Numbered from the stretch's first letter, positions 1 through 10,530 are shown. The stretch: DNA of 64,000 nt from Leptobrachium leishanense (GCA_009667805.1 CM019066.1:5704001-5768000), one strand, 5' to 3'. The notes: generated by a model from the sequence alone, not told the origin. Program-made: numbers and translations.

Positions 1-1547
1 AGGATGTTGCCTACACATACTCACCTACATTGGCCCTGAGCTCCAGCGGTGACTGTCCTCCGGCTGTCGCAGGCTGCTCGGCCGGCCTCCAGGCTTAGGC
101 GAGCCCCCGGCTTGGGCCTACAGGCCCAGCAGAGCTGGGGACTCGCCTAAGCCTGGAGGCCGGCCGAGCAGCCTGCGACAGCCAGGGGAAAGTCACCGCT
201 GGAGCTCAGGGCCGAAGTAGGAGGATGTTGCCTACACATACTCACCTACATTGCCTCTGAGCTCCAGCGGTGACTGTCCTCCGGCCGAGCCTGAGTTGGA
301 TGCCTGGATGCCGGCCGAGCAGGCTGCTCGGCCGGAGGACGGTCACCGCTGGAGCTCAAGGCCGATGTAGGAGGATGCTGCCTACACATACTCACCTACA
401 TCGGCCCTTAGCTCCTCCAGCGATGGCAGTACTGCTTCCAGTGTCCTCTCTCCGTTGGTCGCCGTTATGACATCACGAAAGCCTTTGATACCAGCGACAA
501 ACGGAGAGAGGACACTGGAAGCAGGACTGCCATCGCAGGAGGAACTAAGGGCCGATGTAGGTGAGTATGTGTGGAACCTGTGGAGGACTCGAGGCCGATG
601 TAGGTGAGTATGTGCTCTCCACACCCACCCTGCTTGCTTGGCCGGCAACCAAGCTTAGGTGAGCCCCCAGCTTGGCTTGGGCCTAGAGGCCCAGCCGAGC
701 CGGGGACTCGCCTGAGCCTGGAGGATGCCCGAGCAGGCAACTCGGCCAGCCTCCATGCTCAGGCGAGCAGGCCCAAGCCAAGCTGGGGGCTCGCCTGAGC
801 CTGGATTCCGGCCGACCTCCTACATCGGCCCAGAGCTCCAGCGGTGACTATCCTCCGGCCGAGCAGGCTGCTCGGCCGGCATCCAGGCTTAGGCGAGCCC
901 CCGGCTTGGCTTGGGCCTACAGGCCCAGCCGGGGACTCACCTAAGCCTGGAGGCCGGCCGAGCAGCCTGCGACAGCCGGAGGACGGTCACCGCTAGAGCT
1001 CAGGGCCGAAGTAGGAGGATGTTGCCTACACATACTCACCTACATTGGCCCTGAGCTCCAGCGGTGACCGTCCTCCGGCCGAGCAGCCTGCTCGGCCGGA
1101 GGACTGTTACCGCTGGAGCTCAGGGCCAATGTAGGAGGATGTTGCCTACACATACTCACCTACATCGGCCCTTAGCTCCTCCAGCGATGGCAGTCCTGCA
1201 TCCTGCGCCCTCTCTGTGTCGGTCGCCGGTATGACATCACGAAAGCCTTTGACCCAGGGTCAAAGGCTTCCGTGACGTCATACCGGCGACCAACGGAGAG
1301 AGGACACTGGAAGCAGGACTGCCATCGCTGGAGGAGCTCCGGGCCGATGTAGGTGAGTATGTGTGGAACCGGTGGAGGACTCGAGGCCGATGTAGGTGAG
1401 TATGTGCTCTCCACACCCCCCCAACACCCACCCTGCTTGCTTGGCCGGCCTCCATGCTCAGGCGAGCCCCCGGCTTGGCTTGGGCCTGTAGGCCCAAGCC
1501 AAGCTGGGGGCTCGCCTGAGCCTGAAAGCCGGCCAAGCAAGTAGCTT
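1..1547. repeat. GC-rich higher-order foldback repeat array
   Basis: The region is built from repeated modules. One contains CCTACACATACTCACCTACA followed by a GCTCCAGCGGTGAC segment, another is a CGGCCGAGCAGCCTGC hairpin, and another is a CTCAGGCGAGCCCCCGGCTTGG palindrome. The modules occur in both orientations. A larger unit beginning near 207 recurs near 1002, so there is a higher-order period of roughly 795 bp. Long palindromes sit at 385-573 and 1147-1362. Open frames here are by-products of the repeat composition and not genes. The array starts before the window. It could be a foldback transposon or a locally amplified satellite; I see no transposase. Confidence 0.75.
1147..1362. repeat. 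Long near-perfect palindrome (about 108-bp arms)
   Basis: The left arm begins CACATACTCACCTACATCGG and is mirrored by CCGATGTAGGTGAGTATGTG at the right end. The centre is CCTTTGACCC/AGGGTCAAAGG near 1256. Arms differ by a few substitutions and a small insertion. A shorter version with a damaged centre lies at 385-573. Confidence 0.75.
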
Positions 1548-1623
1548 GGCTGTGTGTATATATCTATCTATATATATATATAATACAGATAATATATATC
1601 CTGTGACCCCCATATATATATAT
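1548..1623. repeat. TA-rich microsatellite
   Basis: Interrupted (TA)n runs border the foldback array on its right side. Confidence 0.85.
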
Positions 1624-2432
1624 GACTGCCCTCCGGGCAGGCTTAACAACTAGTGAAGACATAAATACGTTTAACTACTTTACTGTCACTGTGTCCCAAT
1701 CATAAACTATTTATTGCTTCAGCGTGTTCTGAATTCAGCGCTTGTAGGCCTGGACATTCCATTCATAGCATTAAATTTGGGATGAAATCCACATTTTGGA
1801 AATTTATCAAGCCGCTCTGCTGAAATGACAGTGCATCAGGTGACGCTCTGCAATTTCATCAAGCTGCCTTGTTTTTTAGGCTCACATTTCCATGATAAAT
1901 CACACATTGTCCAGAACACAGTATTTTTCGTACATCTTGAGCCACCTGCACATTTTAATTTGTGTAAACCAGGCAATAGGAAATTAAATCCAAATTGCGG
2001 GATGGAGAGAACATATAAATTAATTGATAAACTGTAGACCGGCCACTGTGAACCTCTCGGTGATGAGAATTGTATATCACGGAAGGGCTGAAATTACATT
2101 TCCCTCTTTACCTTTGTAGGAAAGTTGCAGTAAACCATTAACGGGTAAAATAGCATCTTGTAAACTCAAGATTAGATTGATCTCAGTCAGTGCTCTCCAC
2201 CTCCCCCTCCTGAAGAAATAAGAAGCGCAAAAAAAAATAATAAATAAACCTCAAAAAATAAAAAGTTTGCGCATACATAAAGCTGCAAAATGACTAAATG
2301 TGATTGGAATATAATACCAGATATAACAAAGGGATTTCAAATCCTTGATGGATTTGTGCATGAATAGTGGCCTTCCAAAGCATTAATATAATTTGGTTTA
2401 AAACCAGCTGTCACTAGGAAAATTACACAACT
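1624..2432. other. AT-rich stretch with no recognised feature
   Basis: I see no coding sequence and no terminal repeats here. The short open frame at 1825-2037 has no recognisable motif. Confidence 0.5.
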
Positions 2433-2670
2433 TTAACCCCTTCACTGCTGAGTCATTTCACCTTTGTGTGCTGAGATCATTGCGTGCTCATCATGTTTAA
2501 ACGAGAGTTGAAGACACATTTTATTGTACGACCCATACAAATTATATATCCTTTTTTATGGCAGACTCAGATTCATAATATATCATTATTATATGTATAC
2601 GTCATGTCCTGCCAGAATGCTATAATGAAATAAGTTCATAAATTTGGATTTCCAGTCAAATTTCAATCAT
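2433..2670 (+). mobile_element. piggyBac-like MITE end fragment (TTAA-flanked)
   Basis: It starts with TTAACCCCTTCACTGCTGAG and continues with a segment matching the terminal part of the longer elements at 21163-22376 and 50281-51000, including the ATGTTTAAACG block and the ATTATATGTATACG block. It is more diverged than those copies and stops close to the hAT-type element at 2687. The TTAA start and the family resemblance support piggyBac-like mobilisation. It encodes nothing. Confidence 0.65.
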
Positions 2671-2845
2671 TTACAGCACTGTTAGTTAGGGATGCACCGA
2701 TACCATTTTTTTAAAACCGAGTACGAGTACCGATACTTTTTAAAAGTACTCACCGATACCGAGTACCGATACTTTTATTTAATGTCATGTGACGCTTTCC
2801 AATAGGAACAGACCTCATCTAAAAATTTATATGAGATTGACCGCA

Positions 2846-3225
2846 GCTCACATGGATTTGCCCCAGGTCTCATGGATTTGCCCCCAGCTCACATGGGTTT
2901 GCCCCCAGCTCTCATGGATTTGCCCCCAGGTCTCATGGATTTGCCCCCAGCTCACATGGATTTGCCCCCAGCTCACATGGATTTGCCCCAGCTCTGATGG
3001 ATATGTCCCCCAGGTCTCATGGATTTGCCCCCAGGTCTCATGGATTGGCCCCCAGGTCTCATGGATTTGCCCCCAGGTCTCATGGATTTGCCCCCAGCTC
3101 ACATGGATTTGCCCCCAGCTCACATGGATTTGCCCCCAGCTCTGATGGATATGTCCCCCAGGTCTCATGGATTTGCCCCCAGGTCTCATGGATTTGCCCG
3201 CAGCTCTCATGGATTGGCCCCCAGC
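2846..3225. repeat. 21-bp minisatellite inside the hAT element
   Basis: About 18 head-to-tail copies of GCCCCCAGSTCWCATGGATTT, with GGTCTC and CTCACA variants interspersed. Because 21 is divisible by three, every frame stays open and yields artificial repetitive proteins on both strands; these are not genes. Confidence 0.9.
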
Positions 3226-3231
3226 TCGAAC

Positions 3232-3524
3232 CCTGGGGAAGCTGGCCGCGTGCATGTAAAGCACACGGCCAGCGTTCCCCTCCGGCGCGCCAAATACTCA
3301 CCCTTCCTGAAGTTCCGGTCTCTGGGCAGTGATGCGGTCACGTGGCCGCCGGGCGCATCTGTGACGCTGCCTCCAGCCGAGAGGCAGCGTCACAGGAGCG
3401 CCCAGTGGCCACGTGACCGCATCACTGCCCAGAGACCGGAACTTCAGGAAGGGTGAGTATTTGGCGCGCCGGAGGGGAACACTGGCCGCGTGCTTTACAT
3501 GCACGCGGCCAGCTTCCCCAGCCC
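3232..3524. repeat. Long palindrome inside the hAT element
   Basis: CTGGGGAAGCTGGCCGCGTG at the left is mirrored by CACGCGGCCAGCTTCCCCAG at the right, with a GCAGCGTCAC/GTGACGCTGC core near 3375. The arms include GGCGCGCC sites in mirrored positions. Confidence 0.8.
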
Positions 3525-3747
3525 CGCGGATACCGGCAAGCCGGCCCAGCGCCGGCTTCCGGTATCGGCGGGATGTATCGGGCTGTTTGCACGAGTAACA
3601 AGTACTCGTGCAAACGGCAATATCGGCCCCGATACCGATACTAGTATCGGTATCGGTGCATCCCTACTGTTAGGCACTGCGCAGCTTGTGTAGCTGACAG
3701 TGGCGGCTCGCGGACTGCAGAGCGGACTGCGCGGATCCCAGATCTCA

Positions 3748-3840
3748 GAGTTTCAATCTCCAGAGACAAAAACTCCCATGGCAAGTTACTTCTCAGAAGT
3801 AACTTGCCGTGGGAGTTTTAGTCTCTGGAGATTGGAACTC
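3748..3840. repeat. Hairpin-forming inverted repeat
   Basis: Arms of about 45 bp: GAGTTTCAATCTCCAGAGAC at the left against GTCTCTGGAGATTGGAACTC at the right, with the centre at AGTTACTTCT/CAGAAGTAACT. Confidence 0.75.
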
Positions 3841-4531
3841 ATTGAAGTCGTTGCTGATGCTATGTACTGTCTCGTAACAGTTACAACATTTACGGCGGTT
3901 GCTATGTAACGAAGAGACAAACAGCCTGCTGTTAGAGGTGTGTTAGAAAAAATATTGTCTTTTCTTCTTTTGTCCATTTGTGACTTTGCCTGAAGCAGTG
4001 TCACAGCTGTTCGCACAAAGTATATATGTATACTACTGTGTCACCAAGAAAAATAACACACATCAGAATTCTTAGTTATAAAAACAAGGTATATTTCTTG
4101 ATACAAAGTAACTTACAAGTATGTACATCTGTTCAGCTTATTATTGATGGCACAAAGAGATGGAGAGAAGTGGAGAGCGGTCCTTCTTGGTTGAAAAATA
4201 GAATAGAATAGAACTGAACTCACGCACACAAACACAAAGCCCCAGCCTATGGCATGGAAAGCGTGACAAATTAGTATTCATTCATTCAAAATACCCAATA
4301 GTATTTGAACACAACTGTTCTAACATATTTTCTTTCCTACATCATCACCTACACAGGGAGAGCGGTTTCCAAAAGAACAAAGAATATGAGATATTTTTCA
4401 AGGTGATTGTGGACACGGGGCAGGATGTATGTGTGTGTGTCTCCCTTAGAGGATGCGGAGGATGTGGGAGCTCTGGCCAATGATTCCCTGCTGCTTGGAG
4501 CCTGCTGTCTGGGGCAATCCGGGGGCAGGTG

Positions 4532-4681
4532 TGGAATAAGAGGTATTTTTTTTCTTTGGATTACACTTTATTTGTCATTAGCCATGCAAAGACAGAGACC
4601 GTGTAGTTTCTGAGATAAAAAAAGCCAGAGGTCGTAATGTTGTACAGATAAAGTGTAATCCATTAGAAGAAGAAAAAAGAG
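4532..4681. repeat. Short inverted repeat pair (possible MITE)
   Basis: TGGATTACACTTTAT near 4556 is mirrored by ATAAAGTGTAATCCA near 4648, with purine- and pyrimidine-rich outer arms. No clear target duplication was found. Confidence 0.35.
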
Positions 4682-4999
4682 GCATTTTAGTGTGTGTGTT
4701 CACCTGGCTGGAACCGTTCCCACCTCATCCCACCTTTAACACCACCATACTGCATGTACCATTAGCATCATATGCTGACTCAGGTTTTATGAGCCAAACA
4801 TACTTTGTCTCCGTGCTGGCAGCCAGTGACTGAGTGAGCAGCACGGAGGCAAAGTACGTTTAAGGCTAGCCATCCACTGGGTGCGTAGTCTAACAATCGA
4901 CTTGGTCATCAGACTACGGGCAACCTAGGTCGTTCGACGGCAGTCTTCCTGGGTCATCCACTGCAAGCGACTATGGACAACCCAGGGAGACCGCCAGAC

Positions 5000-5330
5000 T
5001 GACCGCAGAAGAGCACCTGACTGCAGAGGAAAAATACAAAACTGACCTCTGCTATTCTTGTAATAGGTGTTTAAACCAATAAAAATGCATTAAAATGTGT
5101 CTTAATAAAAAAGGTCTCTTAAAAAATAATAAAAAGGTCTGTTACAGAATAAAAAAAGCGGGAATCAAAGATTTTGTCTAAAAAATAAATGTTCAGAAAA
5201 TAAATCAATAAATAAATGATGGTTTTGCAGAAAATAAAAAGAATAAATAGTTGAATAAAAACAATATTTTTAACATTGAAACCTATGGGATTCCCGCGTG
5301 GAACTTCCATCAGGACATTCCATGTGTATA
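5000..5330 (-). mobile_element. Decayed Harbinger-like MITE fragment (reverse)
   Basis: Read on the minus strand, this segment shares its AT-rich middle (CTGTAACAGACCTTTTTATT-type motif and the CCTATGGGATTC block) with the TTA-flanked copies at 45327 and 53464. Ends are lost, so the assignment rests on internal similarity only. Confidence 0.5.
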
Positions 5331-5810
5331 TGCTGTAGGCCTGGAGTTGTGGGAGGAACAGTTAGATGCGCACTTAACTATTTATTTTTCCACGCTGAGC
5401 CCATCACCAATGGCAGCTACGGACACCCCTACCCCTCTTCACTGTATTTCTAGCCTATAACTTACTCACAGGTATGCCCTCATTTCCAGACACATAAGCA
5501 ACCAACTTTCCAACAATTAGCGATCGCTGATGATCTGTCACCTGACCACCAGTTCTTACTGTGTCAGAGAGCGTCAGTGGACAGGTCATCAGCAATTGCC
5601 AGCACGCGAGTACAGACTCCAACGTGGGTCGTGGTCTGCACACAGATCGCTTTCAGAGCCCACAGCCACCGGACTACCAGGGATGTAGAGTGGCTACAAG
5701 GCACTGGACCCCCCCCCCCCGCTGCACTGGACCACCGGGAAGTAGAGTTCAACCCCCTCCCTGCAAAAAGAAAAGGCAAGCAGGAGAGGGGGCAACGTTT
5801 ATATATTTTT

Positions 5811-5958
5811 ATAGCTGTGGATACTGTGATAGGCTCATATACACGGCACATTACTGGGAGTTTTATAGCTGTGGATTCTATGATAGGTTCATATACACTG
5901 CACATTACTGGAAGTTTTATTGCTTTGGAGCTCTGTGATTCGCTCATACACGGCGCAT
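5811..5958. repeat. Tandem repeat of about 56 bp, three copies
   Basis: Three successive, diverging copies of a unit beginning TATAGCTGTGGATACTGTGA and ending CATTACTGGGAGTTTTA. Confidence 0.7.
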
Positions 5959-6090
5959 GTTGGGTTTTTTTTGGGGGGGAGGCAGCATTTCATCCATGGC
6001 TCCAGGCAGCACAGAGACTTTGGCTCATTTGCTGAGGTGAATATCACCATCTACTGTACATAACCTAATCAGAGCCACTGTAGTCTATGT

Positions 6091-6130
6091 CAGGGGTCAA
6101 GTCCTGGGGAAAAAGTGAGGGAACTCACCC
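6091..6130. mobile_element. Candidate terminus of the hAT transposon
   Basis: CAGGGGTCAAGTCCTGGGGA lies about 450 bp beyond the stop codon of the reverse-strand transposase and has the CAGGG start common to hAT ends. I could not find its inverted counterpart on the other side of the gene, where a minisatellite begins, so an 8-bp duplication cannot be tested. Confidence 0.4.
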
Positions 6131-6139
6131 AAGATTTTT

Positions 6140-6175
6140 ATTATTATATATATATATATATATATATAATAAATT
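6140..6175. repeat. (TA)n microsatellite
   Basis: A simple run of alternating T and A close to the candidate hAT end. Confidence 0.85.
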
Positions 6176-6440
6176 AAATAAACTCGAATTTGCTCCTTTT
6201 TCGAAAAACAGAGTGCAACATTTATTGTAAAGTGCAGGTTTACAAGAACATTTCAAAATTAACACATAATAAACAAATAAATATAGAACAGATGTAACAA
6301 CAAAATAAGTTAACTTGTTTATCAAACTGACAGAATAGTCACCACAATGTGCGATGATGTTTCCCTGGCAGGGAATTTCTAAAACCTGAGGTTTATGCGT
6401 ACACAACTTTTGCCTCACAACTAGTAACTGCAACATACAT

Positions 6441-6514
6441 TATATTGCCAAAAGTATTCGCTCACCCATCCATATGCGAGTCAAGGCAGGTGAGCGAATA
6501 CTTTTGGCAATATA
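6441..6514. mobile_element. 74-bp Tc1/mariner-type foldback MITE
   Basis: TATATTGCCAAAAGTATTCG is mirrored by CGAATACTTTTGGCAATATA with only about 20 bp between the arms, so the element is almost entirely terminal inverted repeat. TA dinucleotides at both ends fit TA-target insertion. It lies 27 bp from the 3' end of the hAT transposase gene. Confidence 0.7.
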
Positions 6515-6540
6515 GTATTTAAAAAACTATACACAGAACA

Positions 6541-8786
6541 TTAGAAAACATCCCACAAACTGGAATAACGTTGTTCTTGCTGGGTAGGATGATCAACTTT
6601 TCTGGATTTGTTATCATCTGTGCTGCGATGTGAGGACAGCCATTTTCTCACGTATGGTAAAGGATCCCATAGATCTGCAGGAGGGCCAATGAGACTAATA
6701 AATAAAAGAGAAGACAGGCGTTCAATGCCAAGTCCACTCCTAATGGGTGACATCACCAAATTCATGGTGCTGAAGCCTCTTTCACAATCCCCTGATGTCA
6801 CTGGAAGACTGTTAACTGCGGTCACAGCTGGTTTCAGATTTTCTGGAATCTCTGTGCCGGCGTTGTCAATGTAGTCTCTGAAGCCTTCACAGATGGATGT
6901 GAAGTTGAGACGTAATCTTTTGCACAGCTGCTCTAGCTTCACTTCTCCTTCAAACCACGGACTGTCCACATTGTTTGGCCAACGTTGTGAATTCAGGATC
7001 TCCATTTCTGAGACGAGCGATTCAAATTCATCCGACTGTGATGAAGCTGCTGGTCTGTTGCTTGCAGTTAAAGCATAGAGTCTGGATCGCAAATTATCCA
7101 CCAAACATTGATAGAATCGGGGGAGATTTATCCTCACTTGGCCTTTTGTGCTCTCCGGGTTGATGGTTACACCTTTGAAATTCCCCTTCTCCAGTGATTC
7201 CATGGCTTCTTTCAGATGTTTGCCAGGCATGTCTTTCATTTTCTCGATTGCACGAACTGACCGATTAATCAACTGATAGGCTCGTGGAAGTGTGAGGCTT
7301 CAGATAACAGGCCCATTTCCTGAACAGCATCTGCAACCCCTGCAAGGTTTAACAGATATTCCTCTGATGTCAGGACTTTGTTAAGGCCACTAAATACAGA
7401 CTTCTGCTTGGTGGTATGCTCTGAACTTGTGCTCGCTTTTACTAAATGGCTGTGTAGTGCAGGGTATGATTCCCAAACCGCTCGTATAGCTCTCTGGCTT
7501 GAAGCGACCCACCTAACGGTAAAAACTTTACCTATTTTAAGAATTTGCACTTCTAATTCTTTTGCACATTCAAAGAGCTCCCTCAGATTTTTTGGTGATT
7601 GATGGTACACCACATACAGCTTCTCAAAAAATGATGTGACATGTTGAAGACCAGGAACAGAATCGATTGTATCAGAAATGGACAATTCAAGCCTATGACA
7701 CAAGCAGTGCCATTTCACAAGCTGTGGATATTTTCCACTAAGTCGCTCTAGAACACCTGATTTTCTTCCAAGCATTACACTTGCACCATCACTACAAACC
7801 CCAATCCAGTTTGTAGCAAGAAAGTCATTATTCAAGCCATGCTTAGAAAGACACGTTGTAAGGGTGGCTTCAATAGACTGGGCATCTGCTTTAGGCAAGT
7901 GAAGTAAATCGAGAAAGAAGGTGACTGGATCTTTTCCGTTTACAGAGGCACGAATATAAACAATTAACACTGATTGTGAAGAAACTGTTGTAGACTCATC
8001 AATGTAAACTGAAAGCTTTGGAGCCTGTTCAACAATTGCCTTGCAAAGCTTTTTCCTCATCTCACTAGCGACGCAATCGATGATTTGTGCAGCTGTGTAC
8101 TCACTATGGAGAATACGTCCTAAGTCTGTACCGTTTGCAACTTGCAAGCGAATAAGATCTCTGAAATCTGTGTAAGGACGGTTTTTCTTCGCACAATAGT
8201 AGGCAATGCGAAAGACTTTTGTTGTGGATGCAAACTTATGCTTCTGCTGGTCTGCAATATCGGTTTGCATTACCTCCTTTCTAGACACAGCTTGGATTTC
8301 GCCTGCCTTTACATGTGCTTCAGAAGTTTTATGTACATGGATTTTTTTACGCAATGAGGTCAACATATCTTTTTTTGTTTTGCCATATGGAGTAATCATA
8401 CCAGTACTCCATTCTTTAGAAATGGATACACCCTGTGATACAGATACTCCAAGGTGTTTAACCTCACGACACACTTTGCATCCTAAAATACCATTTTTTA
8501 AGAACAGCCAAGGGTATTTTTGTTTAAATTCTAGCCACTGATCCTGGTCCCAGCATTCTGGTAAAAGCACAGTCTCATGGACATCAGCAGCGGTATCTTC
8601 AGCCACATCAGTGACTAAGTCAACTACATCTGATTCGCTGGCCGGTGTAGTTTCTGCTTCGGAGACTGAGTCATCCATCTGGGGCACAGGCTCGGACTGA
8701 GATGAGCAACTTGCAGAATCAGCATGTGATTTCTTACTGGATGCCTTTGAGAAAAAATCCAGAATGCTGCCCTTTCGTTTGCTCAT
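6541..8786 (-). pseudogene. hAT transposase, KIAA1586-like (frameshifted)
   Basis: This encodes a hAT-superfamily cut-and-paste transposase related to the source of the vertebrate KIAA1586 gene. I placed the start at the ATG at 8786 (MSKRKGSILDFF), because the extra upstream codons look like flanking sequence. The first 505 codons carry an acidic N-terminus, a BED-like zinc finger (C103, C106, then H150-H158), a first catalytic Asp in YIDEST (D263), a second in GVCSDGASV (D333) and the hAT CLCHRLEL motif near 361-368. The frame breaks near 7270-7290. The remaining 243 codons hold the C-terminal dimerisation region with CERGFSTMNLVMSPIR and end at 6541. The joint lacks a few residues expected in the family, so a small deletion caused the shift. 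At about 748 codons in total, the length is close to the family norm. It is probably inactive. Confidence 0.85.
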
Positions 8787-8895
8787 TTCTGTATAAATAA
8801 CAAACAAAAAATTGTGTAAATCCTTTACTGAAAGAATAAATGGAAAGTGATCTATTTCTCCCAACACAATGAAATTAAGAGACATAGGGTAGTGG

Positions 8896-9835
8896 CCCAA
8901 GGAAGGTCTGAAGAATCATGCACGGGAAGAAATGAAGGTCTGAAGAATCATGCACGGGAAGAAAGGAAGGTCTGAAGAATCATGCACGGGAAGAATGGAA
9001 GGTCTGAAGAATCATGCACGGGAAGAAAGGAAGGTCTGAAGAATCATGCACGGGAAGAAAGGAAGGTCTGAAGAATCATGCACGGGAACAATGGAAGATC
9101 TGAAGAAGAATGCATGGGAACAATGGAAGATCTGAAGCATTATGCACAGGAACAATGGAAGATCTGAAGAATCATGCAAGGGAACAATGTAAGATTTGAA
9201 GAATCATGCAAGGGAATAATGGAAGATCTGACGAATCCTGAAAGGGAACAATGGAAGATCTGAAGAATTATGCATGGGAACAAAGGAAAGTCTGAAGAAT
9301 CATGCATGGGAACAATGGAAGATCTGAAGAATCATGCACAGGAACAATGGAAGATCTGAAGAATCATGCACAGGAACAATGGAAGATCTGAAGAATCATG
9401 CATGGGAACAAAGGAAGATCTGAAGAATCATGCATGGGAACAATGGAAGATCTGAAGAATCATGCATGGGGAAAAAAGGAAGATCTGAAGAAGAATGCAT
9501 GGGAACAATGGAAGATCTGAAGAATCATGCACAGGAACAATGGAAGATCTGAAGAATCATGCAAGGGAACAATGGAAGATCTGAAGAATCATGCATGGGA
9601 ACAAAGGAAGGTCTGAAGAATCATGCATGGGAACAATGGAAGATCTGAAGAATCATGCATGGGAACAATGGAAGATCTGAAGAATCATGCACAGGAACAA
9701 TGGAAGATCTGAAGAATCATGCATGGGAACAAAGGAAGATCTGAACAATCATGCATGGGAACAATGGAAGATCTGAAGAATCATGCAAGGGAACAATGGA
9801 AGATCTGAAGCATCATGCACGGAAACAATGGATGT
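8896..9835. repeat. 31-bp minisatellite, about 30 copies
   Basis: Head-to-tail copies of a unit centred on GGAAGATCTGAAGAATCATG. The first six or so copies carry GAAGAAAGGAAGGTCTG, the remainder GAACAATGGAAGATCTG, so two subfamilies are arranged in blocks. The array abuts the 5' side of the hAT transposase gene and may have overgrown its lost end. Confidence 0.92.
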
Positions 9836-9846
9836 TACAGTTACAA

Positions 9847-9982
9847 CAGTACTTATTAAGCGCCAACAAGTCCCGTAGCGGTGTAAAATGGGAGACAGAA
9901 TAACAAATAAACATACACGTTACACACATACAGAACAGAAGGAGAGCGGACCCTGCTCGAGAGCTTACAATCTAAGAGGTCT
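9847..9982 (-). mobile_element. LINE 3'-tail fragment (CR1/L2 group)
   Basis: Minus-strand reading gives TCTTAGATTGTAAGCTCTCG and ends GGCGCTTAATAAGT, matching the tails at 52528-52700 and 36390-36545. It is a 5'-truncated copy without coding sequence. Confidence 0.6.
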
Positions 9983-10084
9983 GAAGAATGATGCACGACA
10001 ACAAAGGAAAGTCATTGAATGGTGCACAGGCAAATCCCAAAGGATTCGATGTAAAAATATAATTTTTTTTATTTAACCATTTAT

Positions 10085-10460
10085 TCATTTCATTTTTAGC
10101 AAATCAGCTTTTTTTTTTTTTTTATTCTGTAACAGATCGTTTATTATGTTTTATAGAACTTTTTTTATTATTCACACACATTTTCATGCATTTTTATTGG
10201 TTTAAACCCCTTTGTAGAAGTATAGCAGAGTACTTTTTTTCCCAGTTCAACAGTCTTCGGCAGTCGGATCAAAGGTCTTCGGCGGCATTCAGCTGGCTGA
10301 TCGGCGGTCTTCAGCTGCGTTCGGTGGTCTGATCGCCAGCTTTATGTTTGGTGCACTTCGGGGACCCTGCGGTGAATAATGAATTCACCACAGGGACCGC
10401 AAACCAGAATCGCCAAAGCGCACTGAACGAGAAAGCACCGAAATTTCACTGCTTTCTGAT
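10085..10460 (+). mobile_element. Harbinger-like MITE, partial copy
   Basis: It shares the TTCTGTAACAG motif, repeated TTCGGCGG-type segments and the GGGACCCTGCGGTGAAT to GAATTCACC hairpin with the family at 45327-46161. The left end is lost in a poly-T run. The right end diverges (GCTTTCTGATTAACCCC), suggesting a subfamily shared with the reversed copy near 47285. Confidence 0.55.
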
Positions 10461-10493
10461 TAACCCCTTATGCTAGGGATTTATATAAAATTT

Positions 10494-10530
10494 ACCTTGA
10501 TAAAGGCTCAGGACGAGCCGAAACGTTGGA
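10494..10530 (+). ncRNA. Degenerate hammerhead-like motif (retroelement relic?)
   Basis: TTGATAAAGGCTCAGGACGA followed by GCCGAAACGTT shows a UGAU stretch, a 5-bp GGCTC/GAGCC stem and a GAAAC box, in the order of a type I hammerhead core. The expected CUGANGA box is altered at the two positions that normally pair, C3 to U and G8 to A, which would give a U-A pair. No clear GUH cleavage site is visible. Penelope-like retroelements are known to carry minimal hammerheads, but no Penelope coding sequence is present here. Confidence 0.3.

Larger units (their letters stand above)
2687..3666. mobile_element. hAT-type non-autonomous DNA transposon, 980 bp
   Basis: Terminal inverted repeats are TAGGGATGCACCGATACC at the left and GGTATCGGTGCATCCCTA at the right. 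The flanks carry an 8-bp target duplication, CTGTTAGT (2679-2686) and CTGTTAGG (3667-3674), with one mismatch; 8-bp duplications are typical of hAT elements. The interior has no transposase. It contains a 21-bp minisatellite (2846-3225) and a palindrome with arms of about 145 bp (3232-3524), plus inverted GAGTACGAGTACCGATAC-type subterminal repeats. It must depend on a transposase encoded elsewhere. Confidence 0.82.

Noticed and set aside
270..1649. Several open frames of 60-120 codons in the left foldback array
   Set aside because: They lie in mirrored GC-rich modules, overlap on both strands and have no domain.
2789..3456. Open frames of 111-145 codons encoding repeated MDLPPGL, SHGFAPR or HETWGQI units
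   Set aside because: They are translations of a 21-bp minisatellite, open in several frames on both strands; no other coding evidence.
5564..6035. Open frames of 125-152 codons
   Set aside because: They run through a poly-C tract and a 56-bp tandem repeat in competing frames.
8896..9835. CRISPR array
   Set aside because: Units are contiguous without unique spacers and the genome is eukaryotic; it is a minisatellite.
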